DNA of 64,000 nt, taken from contig CALUPF010000028.1 in NCBI GenBank assembly GCA_944322545.1, forward strand, positions 111,763 to 175,762. Direction: 5' to 3'. The stretch is from Candidatus Gastranaerophilales bacterium. GTDB taxonomy: Bacteria; Cyanobacteriota; Vampirovibrionia; Gastranaerophilales; Gastranaerophilaceae. The translations under genes and the position numbers were made by a program. Shown here in pieces: positions 26,111-34,321 of the stretch; the stretch's first letter is position 1, and every line of letters starts with the position of its first letter. A model generated the notes under the pieces. It was given only the letters and a program-made list of their open reading frames with translations. It searched no databases and was not told the origin of the DNA.

Positions 26111-27997
26111 TTGACTGAAAGATACTTACCTTTATATAGAAAATATCGTCCTCAAACCTTTAAAGATTTGATTGGACAGGAAAATATAGTAAAAGCTTTG
26201 AGCAATGCGATTAATTTGAATAAGATTTCTCATGCTTATTTGCTTTGTGGTCCAAGAGGTACAGGTAAAACAACGACAGCAAGGATTATTGCTAAGTCAT
26301 TGAACTGTGCGAAAGGACCTACGCTAGAACCTTGCGGTGAGTGTCCTAGCTGTCTTGATATTGCTAATTCTACGCCGATTGATGTAATAGAAATCGATGC
26401 TGCGTCTAACAGAAAAGTTGAGGATGCAAGAAATATTCTAGAGAAAATCCAGTTTGTGCCTGTGAACGGGCGTTTTAAAATCTATATAATAGACGAAGTT
26501 CATATGCTTACGACTGAGGCTTTTAATACTCTTTTAAAAACTTTAGAAGAGCCGCCTGAAAATGTTATTTTCATTCTTGCGACAACTGAACCTCATAAGG
26601 TTTTGGATACTATCATTTCAAGATGTCAAAGATTCGATTTTAGAAGAATTACAACAGAAGATATTGTTGCAAGACTAAAATATATCTCTGAACAAGAAAA
26701 AATTAATATCTCAGAAGATGCACTATATACAATAGCAAGAAGCTCTCAAGGTGGTATGAGAGATTCTTTGGCGTTGTTAGATCAAATAAGTGTAGTTGAC
26801 GTAGATAAAGAAATTTCTTCTCAAGACGTTAATGAAATGCTAGGGCGTTTGTCTTTTGATGTTTTATATAGCTTGAGCAATGCTGTTTTAAACGCTGAAT
26901 CTCAAGAAGCTTTAGTTCTTTTAGACAAGATTTACAATAAAGGTAATGAGCCTTTTCAGATTGTTTCAAACCTCATTCAGTATTTTAGAAATATGCTGAT
27001 TGTGAAAAATTGTTCAGATCGAAAAATTGCTATTGAGCTTACGCAACAAAGTGAAGCTAATATATTAAAACTACGTGAGCAGTCTGAAAATATTGAGCCC
27101 GAGCAGATTTTATATACAATTGAACGATTGTCTTTCTATTCAAAAGAGATTAAAGAAACGACAAACAGATATTTGTGGCTTGAATTGTGTATCATAGAAC
27201 TAGCTTCAAATGTGAAATTTTCATCTTATTCCCAGTTGATAGATCGAATTGAAAAACTAGAGGGGGCTGTCTCTTCTGGCACACCAATTGCTTTAAGCGG
27301 TTTGCCAAAACCTGCTCCGGTTGTGAAGCCAATGTCAAAACCACAAATTGTTGAGCAAAAGCAAGAGCCACCTGTTATTTCGAATGAAACTCCAACTGTT
27401 TTAAAACAGGAAGAAAAGCCAGTTGTTGAAGTTGTTGAACAAAAAGAAGATGTTATTCAAGAACCTAAAGCACAAGCTGTTGAATCTGAGCCTGCAGTTG
27501 TTCAATCACAACCGACGCAAGGCGGTGATTTGATGACAGATTGGCAAGGTATTTTGCAAAATATTGAGAGTATTCCATCTAGAATGTTTTTCTATAACCT
27601 TTCAAGACCTGTTTCTTTGTCAGCTCAAGAGATTATTATAACTTTTGCTAAGGATATTTTTGTAAAACAAGCAAAAGAAGAAACTAAAAACAAACCTCTT
27701 AAAACTGCTGCATTGAAATACTATGGTGTTTCAGATATCAATATTCAAGTCAGACTAGCAGATCATAATGACTTGAAAGATACACCTAAGCCTTCTTTAG
27801 AGAAATTGGAAAAAAAGCCTGCGCCAATGCCTAAAAAAGAGTCTGAAGTCTCAGAGGAAGAAGAAAATGCTGAGTTTTTGAAAGAAACTTTAGATTCTGC
27901 TTCTCATAAAGAGAAAGACAAACAAAAGGAAATTGAGGCGCTGTCTGACCAATCGAAAATGGTTATGGAGCTTTTTAACGGAAAATATATAGACTAA
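26111..27997 (+). CDS. dnaX: DNA polymerase III subunit gamma/tau
   Basis: Clamp-loader ATPase. RKYRPQTFKDLIGQ opens the AAA+ domain; Walker A GPRGTGKTTTAR, zinc-module cysteines (CGECPSC), Walker B IIDEVHML, sensor LATTEPHKV and SRCQRFDFRR (SRC arginine finger) are all present. Residues about 390-480 form a Pro/Glu/Val/Gln-rich linker and the rest a tau-like C-terminal domain with an acidic/Lys-rich segment. TTG 26111 is chosen because CGGGAG at 26098-26103 is 7 bases upstream and family members start just before this motif; the frame is open further upstream over ldcA. 628 residues. Confidence 0.95.
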   Translation: MTERYLPLYRKYRPQTFKDLIGQENIVKALSNAINLNKISHAYLLCGPRGTGKTTTARIIAKSLNCAKGPTLEPCGECPSCLDIANSTPIDVIEIDAASNRKVEDARNILEKIQFVPVNGRFKIYIIDEVHMLTTEAFNTLLKTLEEPPENVIFILATTEPHKVLDTIISRCQRFDFRRITTEDIVARLKYISEQEKINISEDALYTIARSSQGGMRDSLALLDQISVVDVDKEISSQDVNEMLGRLSFDVLYSLSNAVLNAESQEALVLLDKIYNKGNEPFQIVSNLIQYFRNMLIVKNCSDRKIAIELTQQSEANILKLREQSENIEPEQILYTIERLSFYSKEIKETTNRYLWLELCIIELASNVKFSSYSQLIDRIEKLEGAVSSGTPIALSGLPKPAPVVKPMSKPQIVEQKQEPPVISNETPTVLKQEEKPVVEVVEQKEDVIQEPKAQAVESEPAVVQSQPTQGGDLMTDWQGILQNIESIPSRMFFYNLSRPVSLSAQEIIITFAKDIFVKQAKEETKNKPLKTAALKYYGVSDINIQVRLADHNDLKDTPKPSLEKLEKKPAPMPKKESEVSEEEENAEFLKETLDSASHKEKDKQKEIEALSDQSKMVMELFNGKYID

Positions 27998-28034
27998 AAA
28001 AATCCGATACTTAATAAAAGTATCGGATTTTTTA
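27996..28034. terminator. Bidirectional terminator
   Basis: AAAAAATCCGATACTT-AATAA-AAGTATCGGATTTTTT between dnaX (+) and hpf (-). Confidence 0.93.
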
Positions 28035-28050
28035 TTGATAAATTATTTAA

Positions 28051-28428
28051 TTATTCAGAAACTGTTTCTGATTCTTCTTCAGCTGCTTCTTCTAGAACAG
28101 CACCAGTTCTGATTGAATCTAATTTAGATTTTCCAAGATTTTTGTCTTTGAATTTTTTAACCTGTCTTGCCAATTTGTCAGCAACAAGGTCAATACTTGC
28201 GTACATAGTTTCAGCTGTTTCAGTAACGTGAACAGCACCTGTTGTCAATTTACAAGTAACTTCAGCTGTATGATTTTCAGCTACGCTTGGGTTTTTAATA
28301 ACTGTCAAAACTACGTCGATTCCTTCAATTTGGTCGTAGTGGTTTGCTACTTTACCGATTTTTTCCTTGGCGTATGCTTTAATTGCGTCAGTGATCTCAA
28401 TGTTTCTACCGTTTACATAAATGCGCAT
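28051..28428 (-). CDS. hpf: Ribosome hibernation promoting factor (HPF/YfiA family), short form
   Basis: Binds the 30S decoding channel and inactivates ribosomes in stationary phase or stress. RIYVNGRNIEITDAIKAYAKEKI, ENHTAEVTCKLTTGAVHVTETAETMYASIDLVADKLARQVKKFKDK cover the whole beta-alpha-beta-beta-beta-alpha domain. At 125 residues it lacks the dimerising C-terminal domain of long HPF; a Glu-rich tail replaces it. Good SD (TTGGAGG). Transcribed divergently from the GH13 gene through a promoter whose -35 box is shared with it. Confidence 0.93.
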   Translation of the reverse strand: MRIYVNGRNIEITDAIKAYAKEKIGKVANHYDQIEGIDVVLTVIKNPSVAENHTAEVTCKLTTGAVHVTETAETMYASIDLVADKLARQVKKFKDKNLGKSKLDSIRTGAVLEEAAEEESETVSE

Positions 28429-28459
28429 GTATTGCCTCCAATAATAATGATACTTTCTA

Positions 28460-28488
28460 AGTATAACTCAACTCTTGTCGAGTTGCAA
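28460..28488 (-). promoter_or_regulatory. hpf promoter, TTGCAA-17-TATACT
   Basis: Minus strand: -35 TTGCAA at 28488-28483, 17 bases, -10 TATACT at 28465-28460. The -35 hexamer is its own reverse complement and is also the -35 of the plus-strand promoter. Confidence 0.7.
28469..28485. promoter_or_regulatory. Operator-like palindrome in the hpf promoter spacer
   Basis: CAACTC-TTGTC-GAGTTG, 6-bp arms, between the -10 and -35 of hpf and reaching into the shared -35 box. Well placed for a repressor controlling both directions. Confidence 0.45.
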
Positions 28489-28511
28489 TCATTATGTGAG
28501 TTTTGTATAAT
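28483..28511 (+). promoter_or_regulatory. GH13 gene promoter, TTGCAA-17-TATAAT
   Basis: -35 TTGCAA at 28483-28488, 17-base spacer, -10 TATAAT at 28506-28511; expected start near 28518, 24 bases before ATG 28542 with SD GTGGGG. Confidence 0.75.
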
Positions 28512-28541
28512 CTCATTATTAAAAATTGTGGGGTTTACATT

Positions 28542-30122
28542 ATGAAAAAATTACTAATAAAACTATCTCTTTTATCGGCTTTTGCATTTGCTTCAGCTCC
28601 ATCTTACGCATATATGAATAATGGAGTTTGGATAAATGATATGAAAAGCCTTTTTGCTAGAAATCAGGCGATTATTATGGCTATTAATATTCGTACATTT
28701 AATGCAAATGATAAAGACAAAAATGATATTGTTGAAATCGAAAAGGGTGAAACACCTGGATATTTCACAAATGCAATAAATAGGCTTGATGAATTGCAAA
28801 AAATGAACATTAATACAGTTCATCTTCTTCCTATTACACCGGTTGGAAAGGTTAAAGCAACAGGAACTGCTGGTTCTTTATATGCAATTTCTAGCTTTAC
28901 TCAATTGAATCCTCAATTGGATGATCCATCAAACAATTTGACTGTTTCTCAAGAAGCTAAAAAGTTTATTGATGAATGTCATAAAAGAAATATTCGTGTA
29001 ATTGTTGATTTGCCTAGTTGTGGTTCTTATGACATGTATTTAGCAAGACCAAACCTATTTGCAAAAGGCAAAGATGGACAGCCTGTTGTTCCTGCAGATT
29101 GGACAGATGTTAGACTTTTCAAGGTTCAAAACGAAGATGGATCTTTGAATGATGAATTGTTTGTTGAATACAAAAAATATGTTGATATGATGCAAAAACT
29201 AGGAGTTGATGGCATTAGAGCTGATGTAGCTACCTCAAAACCTTTTGAGTTTTGGCAAAAACTTATTTCTTATGCAAAAGGAAAAGATAAGCAATTCTTG
29301 TTTTTAGCCGAAGCCTCTGAAAGCTGGAATGAGCCTGTTGCTGAAGGTGCTCCATTTACTCCATATTACAAACTTTTAGAAGCCGGTTTTGACGGATGGT
29401 ATGGAAGTTTTATGAATTTTAAAGATTGGAAAACTTCAGATAAATTCGAAAAAGAAATCGGTTTAGTTGAGTCTGTAAAAAAAGAATTTGCTGCTAAAAA
29501 CCAGCCCAAAAGCGTAATTGGTAGTTTTGCAACTCATGATGAGTTGTCCCCTATTATCACAGGTGGTATGCCATTTAGCGAGATGATAATTTGGCTTCAA
29601 GCTACATTGCCTATCAACTCTTATTTCGTTGATGGTTTCCAAACCGGTGATTCTTATCAGTATCAATATGCTAATCAAAAAGCTGATAAAACTTACACTG
29701 ATGATGATTATTATTACGTTCATAAAGGTAAATTTGATATTTTTAATTATTCAAGAAAACCTGGTATGAAAAATGATGATTTAGTTCAGGATTTTACTCT
29801 TGCTAATAAATTTAAGTTGATGTCTACTGAAATTTTGAATAAAGGTCAAATTAAGTTTTTGAAAACATCAAATGAAAATGTTTTTGCTTATGAGCTTAAA
29901 TATAATGCGTCATCAATACTTGTTATATTGAACAAAGATCTTGTATATCCAAGTAGCGTTGAAGTTCCTTTAAAAGGATTTGTTCCTGATAAATATATGG
30001 TGATTCCATTTAAAATAGATTCAGAACCTAAATTCAAAAAAGGTAAGGTTTCTATTGATTTGAAACCTGGTGAAATCTCTGTTATTTTGATGAGCAAACA
30101 TTCAGATAGCTCTAATAAATAG
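28542..30122 (+). CDS. Exported GH13 (alpha-amylase family) glycoside hydrolase-like protein
   Basis: Alpha-glucan-active enzyme of the GH13 (beta/alpha)8-barrel type. A signal peptide (basic MKK, hydrophobic core, cleavage after SYA at residue 23) sends it to the periplasm or outside. Region II GIRADVA supplies nucleophile D228, region III FLAEASE the acid E257, and region IV SFATHD the Asp D333, so the triad is intact. Region I reads VDLPSCGS instead of the usual DVVxNH, losing the Asn-His. ATG 28542 is used (SD GTGGGG); 526 residues. Its 3' end overlaps the convergent MpaA-like gene by 11 bases. Confidence 0.87.
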   Translation: MKKLLIKLSLLSAFAFASAPSYAYMNNGVWINDMKSLFARNQAIIMAINIRTFNANDKDKNDIVEIEKGETPGYFTNAINRLDELQKMNINTVHLLPITPVGKVKATGTAGSLYAISSFTQLNPQLDDPSNNLTVSQEAKKFIDECHKRNIRVIVDLPSCGSYDMYLARPNLFAKGKDGQPVVPADWTDVRLFKVQNEDGSLNDELFVEYKKYVDMMQKLGVDGIRADVATSKPFEFWQKLISYAKGKDKQFLFLAEASESWNEPVAEGAPFTPYYKLLEAGFDGWYGSFMNFKDWKTSDKFEKEIGLVESVKKEFAAKNQPKSVIGSFATHDELSPIITGGMPFSEMIIWLQATLPINSYFVDGFQTGDSYQYQYANQKADKTYTDDDYYYVHKGKFDIFNYSRKPGMKNDDLVQDFTLANKFKLMSTEILNKGQIKFLKTSNENVFAYELKYNASSILVILNKDLVYPSSVEVPLKGFVPDKYMVIPFKIDSEPKFKKGKVSIDLKPGEISVILMSKHSDSSNK

Positions 30123-30780
30123 AAGCAAAGTAATCAAAAATTCCTTTATTTTGAGCCCAGAGTTTTTCTTTGGGCTCTTTTTCAGGCAATTCTAGTGTTA
30201 TTGTAGGGATGTTTCTTTCTATTCCACAGTATGTACCAAAGCTGCCAGGAGTTGGGTATCCTATATCTTGTTGGATTTCATAACCTGTTATTTCAGAGAT
30301 TTTTTCAGCAATTTCTTTTGCCGGACCGTCATAGTTTACTATTTTATAGGGCTCGTGCAATGTCAAAATTACGTCAGGCTTGTATCTGTCTATTATATAG
30401 ACAAGAAATTGGGTCTCTAGTTCACTAGCAGGTGAATCTCCACCAAAATATTCGTTGTTTTCAGATTTCTCCCAGTTTTTTGTAGGGAAGTTTCTGTTTA
30501 AATCAACATTATTGAAGTTAGTTCTTGTGTTTTTTTCTTTACCGTCAGGATTTAAGCAAGGAATGAATAAAAGCCTGTTTTTTGTTTCATTTCTTTCTGA
30601 TAGGTATTTGTTGATAAGATATTCCCCATCAGGTTCGTCACCATGGAATACACCTATTATTAAAACAGTTTTTTCGTATTCCTGTGGTTTTCTTTCAAGC
30701 AGAAGAATTTCTTTTTTGTTTACGCTGTTAATTTTTAATAATATATCTGCAAAAATCATCTTTGTTCGGTTTTCTTCCAT
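30112..30780 (-). CDS. M14-family murein peptide amidase-like carboxypeptidase (MpaA type)
   Basis: Zinc peptidase predicted to cleave gamma-D-Glu-meso-DAP bonds in murein peptides. Zinc ligands H46 and E49 (HGDE) and H142 (TLHEP), substrate residues in LNPDG and DLNRNFP, and catalytic E197 (TLELPE) are all in place; 222 residues matches MpaA. No signal peptide. The start is uncertain: ATG 30780 overlaps the upstream gene by 25 bases, and ATG 30759 by 4. Last gene of a six-gene envelope operon; a recycling partner for LdcA. Confidence 0.82.
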   Translation of the reverse strand: MEENRTKMIFADILLKINSVNKKEILLLERKPQEYEKTVLIIGVFHGDEPDGEYLINKYLSERNETKNRLLFIPCLNPDGKEKNTRTNFNNVDLNRNFPTKNWEKSENNEYFGGDSPASELETQFLVYIIDRYKPDVILTLHEPYKIVNYDGPAKEIAEKISEITGYEIQQDIGYPTPGSFGTYCGIERNIPTITLELPEKEPKEKLWAQNKGIFDYFASIY

Positions 30781-32018
30781 AATTCAGCTGTGTTATTTAG
30801 TTCTTTTTTAGTATCTGTTTTATCAAGCATAATTTGCTGTATAGTGCTACTTAGTAATGTGAGAATTTCTTTTTGATTATGTTTAAATTTCACTTGTTTT
30901 TGAAGGGTATCAAGTTGTTTTGCACTTAGATATCTGGCTTTTGAGATAGTGTCAGTGTTGTCTAAAACTGTGAAATAAGGGTCTTTCAGTGCTTCATTAT
31001 TCACAGGAAGAATTGTTGTCAATTTAGCTAATTCGACCTGATTTTTTTTATTTGTTAAAAACAGCGCAAATTTTAGCGCCGCATCTTTGTTTTTTGCTCT
31101 TTTCGGGATAATTAAATTCATGATTGAAACGTCATATTTCCCTGTTTCTCCTACGAGCTGGTGTGATACATCAGTGTCTTTGTAAACTGAAGGCGCGTTT
31201 TCTTTTACAATATTCAAAAAGTTTGCACCTGATTGGATAAATGCAATTTGTCCAGACATATATTTTTCAAGTGCTTCCTGATGATTTTGAGTTATTGATT
31301 CCTTTGGTATCAAATCTTTTTGATAAAGCATTTTGTATTCATTGAAAATATCAATGCTTTTTTGTGAAACAAGTGTTTGTGGCGTGTTAATGTCATATTT
31401 GTTTAATATTTTTAGCAGAGTGTCATTTTCTGTGACAGTAGGCATTGTTGCAAATGCGCCTGTTTTGTCTTTAATTTTTTGAGCATTGGCATTTAATTCA
31501 TCATATGTTGTTGGAATTTTTTTGATTCCTGCTTTTTTCAAGATATTCTTGTTGTAAAAAGTCAAAGAAGATGTAGCATAAAAAGGAACTGCATAACATT
31601 TTCCTTCTCTTGTAAGAGTTCGCATAATCTCTTTGTTATAAACATCAAGCTTTTTACAATCGATGTATTCTAATGCCTGTTTTTGGGCGAGTATGCTTGA
31701 AAAATCAGGTGTTAAATTAACCAAATCAGGTGGTGCCGAGCTCAAAATAGAAGCAAGAGTTCTTTTTTCACCCTCTGAATATGGAACATCAATCCATTTT
31801 ATTTTTATATCTTGATTTTGTTTTTCAAATTCAGCAATTAATGGCTTCATGTAAGAGCCAAAGGTTCCCATTTGCAAAGACCAAAAAACAACTTCTTGTC
31901 TTTTAGGTTGTTTTTGAGTTTGGATTTTATTTAATTTTTCTGCAATTGTAAGATAAATTCCACTTACAACAATTAAGCAGATGCAGACTATTGCTATAAT
32001 TTTTTTCAATTCGTTCAT
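30756..32018 (-). CDS. Extracellular solute-binding protein, family 1 (sugar type), membrane-anchored
   Basis: Periplasmic binding protein like those of carbohydrate ABC importers: VVFWSLQMGTFGSYMKPLIAEFEKQNQDIKIKW near residue 45, PPDLVNLTPDF, KCYAVPFYATSSLTFYNKNIL, and the C-terminal GKYDVSIMNLIIPKRAKNKDAALKFALFL. Residues 6-25 form one hydrophobic helix without a lipobox cysteine and without a clear signal peptidase site, so it is probably tethered by an uncleaved anchor. No permease or ATPase gene lies in the window. It sits between CHR transporters and the amidase in a lipid A operon; ligand unknown. Confidence 0.85.
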   Translation of the reverse strand: MNELKKIIAIVCICLIVVSGIYLTIAEKLNKIQTQKQPKRQEVVFWSLQMGTFGSYMKPLIAEFEKQNQDIKIKWIDVPYSEGEKRTLASILSSAPPDLVNLTPDFSSILAQKQALEYIDCKKLDVYNKEIMRTLTREGKCYAVPFYATSSLTFYNKNILKKAGIKKIPTTYDELNANAQKIKDKTGAFATMPTVTENDTLLKILNKYDINTPQTLVSQKSIDIFNEYKMLYQKDLIPKESITQNHQEALEKYMSGQIAFIQSGANFLNIVKENAPSVYKDTDVSHQLVGETGKYDVSIMNLIIPKRAKNKDAALKFALFLTNKKNQVELAKLTTILPVNNEALKDPYFTVLDNTDTISKARYLSAKQLDTLQKQVKFKHNQKEILTLLSSTIQQIMLDKTDTKKELNNTAELWKKTEQR

Positions 32019-32053
32019 TTTATTATTATATAAAATAAACCCCTCAAATACAA

Positions 32054-32620
32054 TTATAATGTGAAGAAAATTCCTATAACAATTGCTGCTGCAATCAAAA
32101 TCATTGGATTTTTTCTAAGTCTTAATCCTGCGATGAAAAATAAAATCAAAAGAATAAATGCTTTTAAGGAAATAAAGTCAAAAAACTGATGAGTCTGTTT
32201 GAATTTTGTTAAATTAAAAACAGTTGTGTTCATGATTTTTAAGCCTGCATATGAAATTAAGGCTACTGCTGCAGGACGGAGTCCGTACATTATGTTTGAT
32301 ATTATTTTGTTTTCTGAATTTTTCTTTAAAAATTTTGAAAGCAGACAAATTATTATAAACGATGGAAGCATAAATGCTACAGTTGTTAATGCAGCACCTA
32401 TTAATCCTCCGACTTTTAGACCGACAAACGTTGCCATATTGATCCCAATAGGACCTGGGGTCAAATTAGAAACTGCAATCATTTGGGTAATTTCTGAAAC
32501 GTTAAACCATTTGTATTTGTCAACGAGATAATATAAAAATGGGATTACTGTATACCCGCCGCCAATAGCTACGGCTCCTATTTTCATATATTCAAATGCC
32601 AAAATAAAAATGCTATTCAT
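32054..32620 (-). CDS. chrA: CHR-family (chromate transporter) half protein, second subunit
   Basis: Short-chain CHR-type transporter subunit of 188 residues with about six membrane segments. GGGYTVIPFL and SNLTPGPIGINMATFVG are the CHR signatures. Short CHR proteins come in adjacent pairs that form the heteromeric carrier; the pair is directly upstream. ATG 32620 is used (SD AAGGAG, 8 bases), which overlaps the upstream stop by 8 bases. Chromate or sulfate transport is the family label; the physiological substrate in an envelope operon is unknown. Confidence 0.88.
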   Translation of the reverse strand: MNSIFILAFEYMKIGAVAIGGGYTVIPFLYYLVDKYKWFNVSEITQMIAVSNLTPGPIGINMATFVGLKVGGLIGAALTTVAFMLPSFIIICLLSKFLKKNSENKIISNIMYGLRPAAVALISYAGLKIMNTTVFNLTKFKQTHQFFDFISLKAFILLILFFIAGLRLRKNPMILIAAAIVIGIFFTL

Positions 32621-33179
32621 CTGCTTTCTCCTTTTCATTTTTTTTAGGGAAAGCAAAATGTCTGAACAATCCTAAAATTCCAGCTGTAATAACGACAATG
32701 AATGGTGATATATGAAAAATAGACAAAACGATTGCATAGATAAAAATGAACGTTGTGAATTTGTCATATACTGAAAACTCCCATAGTTCTAAGACAGTTA
32801 GCACTATCAAAATACAAACAGCTATATCTAGCACGTGGAATATATTTTGCACAACGCTAAAATGTGTAATCGCTGATAAAAATGCAAAAATTGCAGCAAT
32901 AGATAAAAATGCAGGCAAACAAACTCCAAAGACTGCAGAAAATGCGCCTAGGACTCCACGAGCTTTATATCCAGTGAGCATCGAAACATTTCCTGCGACA
33001 AGTCCTGGAAAACACTGACTCAATGCGTAATAGTCAGTCAATTCTTCCATTGTGCAGATGTTTTCTTTTTCTACCATTTCAGCTTTTAAAAAAGGTAAAA
33101 TTGCATACCCGCCGCCAAATAAAACGAGTCCTATTTTAAAAAATATCCAAAATAATTTTAATAAGCTAATTTTTTTCAT
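32613..33179 (-). CDS. chrA: CHR-family (chromate transporter) half protein, first subunit
   Basis: Partner of the previous subunit, also 188 residues and about six membrane segments. FKIGLVLFGGGYAILPFLKAEMV and LSQCFPGLVAGNVSMLTGYKARGVLGAF are the N-terminal CHR signature. It starts 2 bases after lpxB ends and has no clear SD, so it is probably translated by coupling. Substrate unproven. Confidence 0.88.
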   Translation of the reverse strand: MKKISLLKLFWIFFKIGLVLFGGGYAILPFLKAEMVEKENICTMEELTDYYALSQCFPGLVAGNVSMLTGYKARGVLGAFSAVFGVCLPAFLSIAAIFAFLSAITHFSVVQNIFHVLDIAVCILIVLTVLELWEFSVYDKFTTFIFIYAIVLSIFHISPFIVVITAGILGLFRHFAFPKKNEKEKADE

Positions 33180-33181
33180 TG

Positions 33182-34318
33182 CTATTTCAATGCTGAGTCT
33201 ATAATTTGTGCAACTTCTTTGGCTGATTCATGCTTAGATAAAATATCTTTGACTTTAGATAGGTCGGTTATCATAGCCGTTTTGTAGCTGTCATCTTCAA
33301 TGATTTTTAATAGGTTATCAGCAATAACCTTTGGGTTTGAATCAGCTTGTAAAAGTTCAGGAACTATGTCTTTGTCCATAATTATATTAGGCAGACAAAC
33401 TCTTTCAATGCATCTTACGATTCTATAAACGAAATATGCAATCCAAGGTCCTTTGTAGCTTATTATCATTGGTGTTGTGTATAAAGCAGCTTCTAAAGCG
33501 ACAGTTCCTGATGCCAACATTAATGCATCAGACACGCTTAAAAGCGAATAATTATCATTTTTGATAACTTTAATATCAGTTTTTCCTAGGAATTTATTAA
33601 AAACCTCATCTTTTAAACTGTCAGCTTGAGCAATTACAAATTGTACATCCTCTCTTTTTTGAGAGATTAATTTAGCCGCTTGTAAAAATGTTTTCATCAG
33701 ATTTTGCAGTTCAAAAACTCTGCTTCCCGGAAATATAGAGATAAGTTTTTTGTTTTTATCAAGTCCGTATTTTTCAAAAATTTCATCTTTGTCAGCTTTT
33801 GGTGGCATTTGAGAAATAAGCGGATGTCCTACAAACTGTGCGTCAATCCCTTCTTTTTCATACATTTCTTTTTCAAAAGGAAATATTGTCATAACTTTTG
33901 AAATGTTGTTTTTTACAGTTTTTATTCGCCATTTTCTAGATGCCCAAATTTGTGGAGGAATATAATAAAAAACTTTTATTCCTGCTTTTTTTAGGAATTT
34001 TGAAATATTAAGATTAAATCCACCATAGTCAATTAAAAGAACTAAATCAGGTTTGTAATCATTTTTCAAGTAATCAACAACTCTTTTGCCGAGTGTTAAA
34101 TGATCAAAAAGAATTTTAGGAGTAAGACCCATAGCTGACATATGTGCTTTTGAATGGTCAGCAAAAAGTTTTATATTTAAAGCTTTAAGGTTTTCTCCGC
34201 CTATTGCTTCAATTTCTATATCATCACGAGAATTTAACAGGTTTTTGACAACTTCGGCAGCATGTCTGTCACCTGAGAGTTCACCTGTGATTATAAAAAG
34301 CTTTTTCTTTTGAGCCAT
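33182..34318 (-). CDS. lpxB: Lipid-A-disaccharide synthase
   Basis: Peripheral membrane GT19 enzyme joining UDP-2,3-diacylglucosamine and lipid X to make the lipid A disaccharide. ITGELSGDRHAAEVV, AIGGENL, the LIDYGGFNLNISKFLKKAG segment, YYIPPQIWASRKWRIKTVK and FVGHPLI, FPGSR are clear LpxB motifs; 378 residues is normal. It lies 3 bases after lpxI, whose product makes one of its substrates. Together with lptC/lptA it shows that the organism makes and exports LPS. Confidence 0.96.
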   Translation of the reverse strand: MAQKKKLFIITGELSGDRHAAEVVKNLLNSRDDIEIEAIGGENLKALNIKLFADHSKAHMSAMGLTPKILFDHLTLGKRVVDYLKNDYKPDLVLLIDYGGFNLNISKFLKKAGIKVFYYIPPQIWASRKWRIKTVKNNISKVMTIFPFEKEMYEKEGIDAQFVGHPLISQMPPKADKDEIFEKYGLDKNKKLISIFPGSRVFELQNLMKTFLQAAKLISQKREDVQFVIAQADSLKDEVFNKFLGKTDIKVIKNDNYSLLSVSDALMLASGTVALEAALYTTPMIISYKGPWIAYFVYRIVRCIERVCLPNIIMDKDIVPELLQADSNPKVIADNLLKIIEDDSYKTAMITDLSKVKDILSKHESAKEVAQIIDSALK

Positions 34319-34321
34319 ATT

